The position numbers and the translations under genes are program-made. Positions 7,176 to 9,985 of a stretch of DNA of 9,985 nucleotides are shown here, in pieces. Position 1 is the stretch's first letter. The number at the start of each line of letters is the position of its first letter. The DNA comes from Chloroflexota bacterium (GTDB taxonomy: Bacteria; Chloroflexota; Limnocylindria; P2-11E): NCBI GenBank assembly GCA_005883775.1, contig VBEU01000007.1, positions 1 to 9,985 of the forward strand, read 5' to 3'. A model generated the notes under the pieces. It searched no databases. It was not told the origin of the DNA and saw only the letters and a program-made list of their open reading frames with translations.

Positions 7176-7957
7176 CAGAACGCGCGCAGGTAGCGATCGC
7201 GCATCGCGACCAGGATCGCGAGCGACACGGCAAGCAGGACGACGCTCAACATGATCGCGACCTCGGGTCGCGTCTCGAGGGCGATATAGACGGCGAGCGG
7301 CAGCGTCTGCGTCGTCCCAGGCAGATTGCCGGCGAATGTGATCGTCGCCCCGAATTCGCCGAGCGCCCGTGCCCAGCACAGGACGGCGCCGGCGAAGACC
7401 GAGGGCGCGATGAGAGGGAGCGTCACGCGCCGGAACACGATCCACCGCCCCGCGCCGAGCGTGCGTGCGGCATCCTCGTAGCGGCGATCCATGGATCGGA
7501 GCCCGGCCTCGACGGTGAGGACCAGCAACGGCATCGCCACGAAGGTGGCCGCGAGGATCGCGCCGAACGTCGTGAACGGGAGGCGGATCCCGATCGCGTC
7601 GAGGGCTTGACCGAAGAGGCCGCGCCGACCGAAGGCGAAGAGGAGCGCGACGCCGCCGACGACTGGGGGCAGGATCATCGGCAGCGTGGTGAGCGCGCGG
7701 ATTAGGTCCCGTCCGCGGAACGGAACGCGCGCGTAGATCCAGGCGAGGGGAACGCCGAGCAGAAGGGCGAGGGCGGTCGCCGCGAGCGAGATGACGAACG
7801 AGAGCCGGAGCGCGGTCAGCGCCTCGGGTGTCGTCAGCTCGCCCAGCGCGCTCTGCCACGGCGCGCGCGCGAGAAGCCCTGCGAGCGGCAAGATGAAGAA
7901 GGCGACTCCGACGATCGCCAGCGCGGCGAGAAGCGCGGGCGGCCGTTCGGAACTCAT
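7175..7957 (-). CDS. modB: Molybdate ABC transporter permease ModB
   Basis: This is a 260-residue membrane subunit of the molybdate importer. Hydrophobic segments are visible at about residues 8-29, 50-75, 87-110, 130-152, 183-200 and 233-252, giving about six helices. The cytoplasmic EAA loop is EDAARTLGAGRWIVFRRVTLP (161-181), which contacts ModC. The ModB-typical ARALGEFGATITFAGN (196-211) followed by LPGTTQTLPLAVY (212-224) separates it from sulfate and other permeases. It starts at ATG 7957, overlapping the modA stop as ATGA. It ends in a one-base overlap with modC. The order modA-modB-modC is canonical. Confidence 0.95.
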   Translation of the reverse strand: MSSERPPALLAALAIVGVAFFILPLAGLLARAPWQSALGELTTPEALTALRLSFVISLAATALALLLGVPLAWIYARVPFRGRDLIRALTTLPMILPPVVGGVALLFAFGRRGLFGQALDAIGIRLPFTTFGAILAATFVAMPLLVLTVEAGLRSMDRRYEDAARTLGAGRWIVFRRVTLPLIAPSVFAGAVLCWARALGEFGATITFAGNLPGTTQTLPLAVYIALETRPEVAIMLSVVLLAVSLAILVAMRDRYLRAF

Positions 7958-8697
7958 GGTCTCGAGAAGCCGAAGCCGGCAAGGATCTTCTGCCCCTCCG
8001 GCGAAGTCAGATAATCGATGAACTGACCCGCGAGCTGCGGGTCCTTCGCACCCTTCACCACGGCGATCGGGTAGCGCGCGACCACCTGCTGCTGATCCGG
8101 GATGGCGACGCCGGCCACGCGGGCCGCCGCCGACCTCACGTCGGTCACGTACACGATGCCGGCGTCGGCCTCGCCGAGGCTGACCTTATTGAGCACCGCA
8201 CGCACGTCGACCTCCTGGCTCACCGGCCTGGCGGTGACACCGGCTTTGGCGAGCGCCTCAAGCGCGTACTTGCCCGCCGGAACCGTCGGTGCGGCGAGCA
8301 CCAGGACGATGTCAGGTCGCGCGAGGTCCGCGAGGCCGGCGATCCTCTTCGGGTTTCCGGTGGGCACCGCGATCTGGAGCTCGTTCGACGCGAACGTCCG
8401 GGGGCTCTTCGCGAGACCGGCGTCGAGGACCTTCTGCATGTTCGCCTCATCTGCGGAGGCGAAGACGTCCGCGGGCGCCCCGTTTGTGATCTGCGTCGCG
8501 AGCGTCGACGACGAGCCGAAGTTGAAGATGAAGCGAACGCGCGTGTTCGTCTTAGTGAAGTCATCGCCGGCTCTCGCGAAAGCATCGGTGAGCGATGACC
8601 CGGCGAAAACAGTGACGTCCGTGATCTGCGGCGTCTCGGTCCGCGATGGCGAGACGCACGCGGTGAGCAGGAGCGCGATGGCGAGGACTCCTCGCAC
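7954..8697 (-). CDS. modA: Molybdate-binding lipoprotein ModA
   Basis: This is the extracytoplasmic substrate-binding subunit that captures molybdate (or tungstate) and delivers it to ModBC. The product is 247 residues. A short hydrophobic signal ends in the lipobox LLTAC (Cys14), so the mature protein is probably a membrane-anchored lipoprotein, unlike the soluble periplasmic ModA of E. coli. The oxyanion-binding loops are AGSSLTDAF (32-40) and GSSSTLATQITNGAPADVFASAD (from residue 61); later landmarks are VPAGKYA (139-145) and SLGEADAGIVYVTD (173-186). The start is GTG 8697, with AAGG (8702-8705 region on the - strand) a few bases upstream as one of the few credible Shine-Dalgarno sites here. 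It follows the regulator gene by 5 bases. Molybdate rather than tungstate specificity is inferred from the operon. Confidence 0.95.
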   Translation of the reverse strand: MRGVLAIALLLTACVSPSRTETPQITDVTVFAGSSLTDAFARAGDDFTKTNTRVRFIFNFGSSSTLATQITNGAPADVFASADEANMQKVLDAGLAKSPRTFASNELQIAVPTGNPKRIAGLADLARPDIVLVLAAPTVPAGKYALEALAKAGVTARPVSQEVDVRAVLNKVSLGEADAGIVYVTDVRSAAARVAGVAIPDQQQVVARYPIAVVKGAKDPQLAGQFIDYLTSPEGQKILAGFGFSRP

Positions 8698-8702
8698 GAT
8701 CC

Positions 8703-9131
8703 TTAGATCGAGCCGCGAGCTCGTTGTGCGATCTCGACGATCACGTTCGTCGCCTTCACCACGCAGACCACACTCACTCCGGCCGCGAGCGCGAGCTCTG
8801 TGGCGGCCTCCGCGGTCATGAGGCTGACGAGGCGATGTGGTCCCGCCTGCACCTCGACGACCGCGGCGACGCGGTCCTTCTCGACCCTCGTGACTACCCC
8901 CACGAACCGGTTCCGCGCGGATTGCGCGACGATCGCTCGATCGGGCTTGCGTCGCTTCGCTTGTAGCCGCCGCACGTCCTCGACGCTGACGAGGCGCTGA
9001 CCGCCGGGCGACCGGCGGACGCGGAGGCGGCCCGCGGCCTCCCAGCGTCTCAGCGTGTCGACAGAGACGCCGATGAGCTCGGCGGCCTCCCCAACGCGGA
9101 GGTTTCCATCCCTAGGCTTTCTGGCGTTCAG
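8703..9131 (-). CDS. HTH-TOBE regulator, probable molybdate/Moco sensor
   Basis: This is a one-component regulator heading the molybdate operon. It joins a MerR/BldC/excisionase-type winged HTH (LRVGEAAELIGVSVDTLRRWEAAGRL, about residues 11-36, wing to 57) to a C-terminal TOBE/Mop domain (about 73-134, RNRFVGVVTRVEKDRVAAV...VVKATNVIVEI). TOBE domains bind molybdate or pterin, so it is likely a ModE analogue controlling modABC and cofactor genes. The start is a problem. The frame is open from a TAG at 9144-9146, but no ATG, GTG or TTG occurs before GTG 8975, which would delete the whole HTH. I place the start provisionally at CTG 9131, giving 142 residues; ATA 9143 or a base error are alternatives. 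The stop is 5 bases before modA. Activator or repressor role cannot be told. Confidence 0.75.
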   Translation of the reverse strand: MNARKPRDGNLRVGEAAELIGVSVDTLRRWEAAGRLRVRRSPGGQRLVSVEDVRRLQAKRRKPDRAIVAQSARNRFVGVVTRVEKDRVAAVVEVQAGPHRLVSLMTAEAATELALAAGVSVVCVVKATNVIVEIAQRARGSI

Positions 9132-9162
9132 TCGTGAAGTTATCTATGTATTCTATGACGAC
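9131..9162 (-). promoter_or_regulatory. AT-rich putative promoter/operator of the molybdenum operon
   Basis: In GC-rich surroundings, 9137-9157 is strikingly A+T rich. On the - strand it holds -10-like hexamers TAGAAT (9155-9150) and TAGATA (9146-9141) just ahead of the regulator frame; no good -35 is visible. A direct repeat TCTATG occurs at 9143-9148 and 9152-9157, a 9-base period. GTCGT (9131-9135) and ACGAC (9158-9162) form an outer inverted repeat. BldC-type HTH proteins, the family of the downstream gene, bind direct repeats spaced about one helical turn, so an autoregulatory operator is plausible but unproven. Confidence 0.45.
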
Positions 9163-9204
9163 GCACTACCGCCCGCTGGTGAGCTGGCGCTGCCCTCGAT
9201 GTAC

Positions 9205-9222
9205 GCCGCCTAATCAGGCGGC
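9205..9222 (-). terminator. Hairpin over the stop codon of the GGDEF-like gene
   Basis: GCCGCCT (9205-9211) and AGGCGGC (9216-9222) are perfect inverted repeats around a 4-base loop. The stem overlaps the TGA stop (9214-9216) of the GGDEF-like gene. There is no T-run after it on either strand. It could be a weak or factor-dependent termination or 3'-end stabilising structure that separates this gene from the molybdenum operon promoter. Confidence 0.35.
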
Positions 9223-9930
9223 ATCGCGTCGATCGTTGTCGCCGGCGAGAGCCGCCTCGGCCTGCCGCAGCAACACGGTCGTCGTCGCGACTTCATCGCT
9301 CCAGGTCGCCGCGCCGGCCCGCACGTTCCAGCGAGCCGTTCCGAACGCGCGGACCGTGGATGTCATCGTGCGCATGAGCTCGTCGAGCCGAGCACGCACC
9401 AGCGTGCGAAGACGTTCTGCGCGCGCGGCGTCACGGCCCGTGGGCGCGAGCGCGGCCACCCCTGAGTCGCCGTAGCGGTACGCGCTGACATCGCCGCCGA
9501 GCAACGTCGCGGTCGCCCCGAGTGTCGCTCGTATCGCTCGATGCACCATCGCCCGGCGTGTCGCCTCGCCGACACCCTCGACGTCGAGCTGCGCGAGGAC
9601 CACCGCGAACGTCGGTCCGCCGTCTTTGGCCGCCGCGATCCGCTCACGGACCGACGCGACGAGCACCCGATCGAGGTATGCCTCGGCGACGGGGCGCTCG
9701 CGCGGCGGGGCCACCTGTGCGACGACCGGGAACGGTCGCGGCTCGGCATCTCCGAGGAGCCGGACCAGCGTGGGCAACATCTCGGCCCATCGCTCGCGCT
9801 CCTGAACCCGCTCGGCCGCGCCGAGCGATGTGAGGCAGACATTCGCGGCGGCGGCGGGCGCGATATAGCCGCCCTCGATCAGCGACTGCAGGGCCCGGCC
9901 GAAAGCGCCCGCCGCAAAGGGCAGCCTCTC
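9214..9930 (-). CDS. Degenerate GGDEF-like domain protein, 5'-truncated
   Basis: The C-terminal 238 residues of a protein resemble a diguanylate cyclase (GGDEF) domain that has lost its active site. The frame reads back without a break to about 9930, where it enters the contig-end fold-back, so the true start is missing; ATG 9780 lies inside the frame and is probably not the start. The N-terminal visible part (ERLPFAAGAF, GRALQSLIEGGYIAP) is of unknown type. It is followed by a charged, likely coiled stretch (AAERVQERERWAEML) near residues 38-52. The GGDEF-like part shows FAVVLAQLDVEGV (first metal Asp replaced by Gln), YRYGDSGVAAL (GGDEF replaced by YGDSG, about residues 153-157) and VRAGAATW with TVLLRQAEAAL near the end. 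A sensory or scaffold role without c-di-GMP synthesis is inferred. It is on the same strand as the molybdenum operon but separated by 82 bases, a stop-codon hairpin and a putative promoter. Confidence 0.6.
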   Translation of the reverse strand, partial: ERLPFAAGAFGRALQSLIEGGYIAPAAAANVCLTSLGAAERVQERERWAEMLPTLVRLLGDAEPRPFPVVAQVAPPRERPVAEAYLDRVLVASVRERIAAAKDGGPTFAVVLAQLDVEGVGEATRRAMVHRAIRATLGATATLLGGDVSAYRYGDSGVAALAPTGRDAARAERLRTLVRARLDELMRTMTSTVRAFGTARWNVRAGAATWSDEVATTTVLLRQAEAALAGDNDRRDAA

Positions 9931-9985
9931 CGCGGCGGGCGCTTTCGGCAGGGCCCTGCAGTCGCTGATCGAGGGCGGCTATATC
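9862..9985. repeat. Near-perfect 54-base inverted repeat at the contig end
   Basis: The arm at 9862-9915 is the reverse complement of 9932-9985, with 53 of 54 positions matching (single mismatch G9897/A9950) and a 16-base spacer (9916-9931). The inner arm continues the GGDEF-like coding frame. Read in that frame, the outer arm soon gives a TAG stop, so the outer copy looks like the foreign one. It ends exactly at the last base of the sequence. The most likely explanation is a fold-back chimera or assembly artefact; a real cruciform cannot be excluded. Confidence 0.9.

Noticed and set aside
5637..7193. A 518-codon open frame on the + strand
   Set aside because: It is antisense to moeA and modC, both of which are certain genes. 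Its translation has only GC-driven composition and no recognisable motif.
7176..7982. In-frame 807-base extension upstream of modC that would give a 618-residue protein
   Set aside because: It lies fully over modB and the modA end in another frame, is rich in Arg/Ala/Pro as expected of a shadow frame, and shows no domain. ModC homology starts at ATG 7175.
8703..8975. A stand-alone 90-residue Mop/TOBE protein starting at GTG 8975
   Set aside because: The frame continues upstream into a clear HTH domain, so the protein is longer; GTG 8975 falls inside the HTH-TOBE linker.
9132..9213. A molybdenum cofactor riboswitch ahead of the operon
   Set aside because: The 82-base gap is too short for the known Moco riboswitch, and part of it is a stop-codon hairpin; I see no matching multi-stem layout.
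9862..9985. Terminal inverted repeats of a transposon or a phage end
   Set aside because: The arms are only 16 bases apart with no transposase, and the inner arm is ordinary coding sequence of the GGDEF-like gene.

Overview
The window is 9,985 bases of high-GC (roughly two-thirds G+C) bacterial DNA. Genes are packed tightly, with stop and start codons repeatedly overlapping and few clear Shine-Dalgarno sites. The molybdate-binding protein has a lipoprotein signal, and the operon opens with a MerR/BldC-like HTH-TOBE protein. A high-GC soil or sediment lineage such as Chloroflexota, Dormibacterota or Actinomycetota would fit. That placement is inference: there is no rRNA or other phylogenetic marker here. 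The sequence looks like a complete contig, because it opens 5 bases before a start codon and ends in a fold-back inverted repeat.

Left part, + strand (6-1936): two overlapping genes, an IolE-like TIM-barrel dehydratase/isomerase and a Gfo/Idh/MocA (IolG-like) dehydrogenase. They form the end of an operon for an inositol-type or related sugar, whose upstream part lies off the window. Its last stop codon overlaps by 4 bases the stop of the last gene of the opposite-strand operon. A perfect 14-base stem with a GCGA loop covers this junction.

Central and right part, - strand (9131 down to 1933): a molybdenum supply operon, in transcription order: HTH-TOBE regulator, modA (lipoprotein binding protein), modB (permease), modC (ATPase), moeA, a possible 34-codon micro-ORF, moaC, mogA/moaB-type gene, psuG (pseudouridine-5'-phosphate glycosidase), and an APH-fold small-molecule kinase. 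ModABC imports molybdate. MoaC makes cyclic pyranopterin monophosphate. The MogA/MoaB protein adenylylates molybdopterin and MoeA inserts Mo. The regulator probably senses molybdate or its cofactor through its TOBE domain. moaA, moaD, moaE and mobA are not here. psuG and the kinase are metabolically unrelated riders, and the kinase might take the place of the usual PfkB-type PsuK.

Right end (9214-9985): an 82-base gap holds an AT-rich putative promoter/operator. Beyond it is a 5'-truncated gene for a degenerate GGDEF-like domain. The contig then folds back on itself in a 54-base inverted repeat with one mismatch, most likely an assembly or library artefact.

No mobile element, CRISPR array, tRNA or rRNA was seen, and no defence system or clearly new multi-gene system. 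The most interesting points are the start-codon problem and operator-like repeats of the HTH-TOBE regulator, the psuG-kinase pair in the molybdenum operon, the micro-ORF region between moeA and moaC, and the hairpins built over stop codons.
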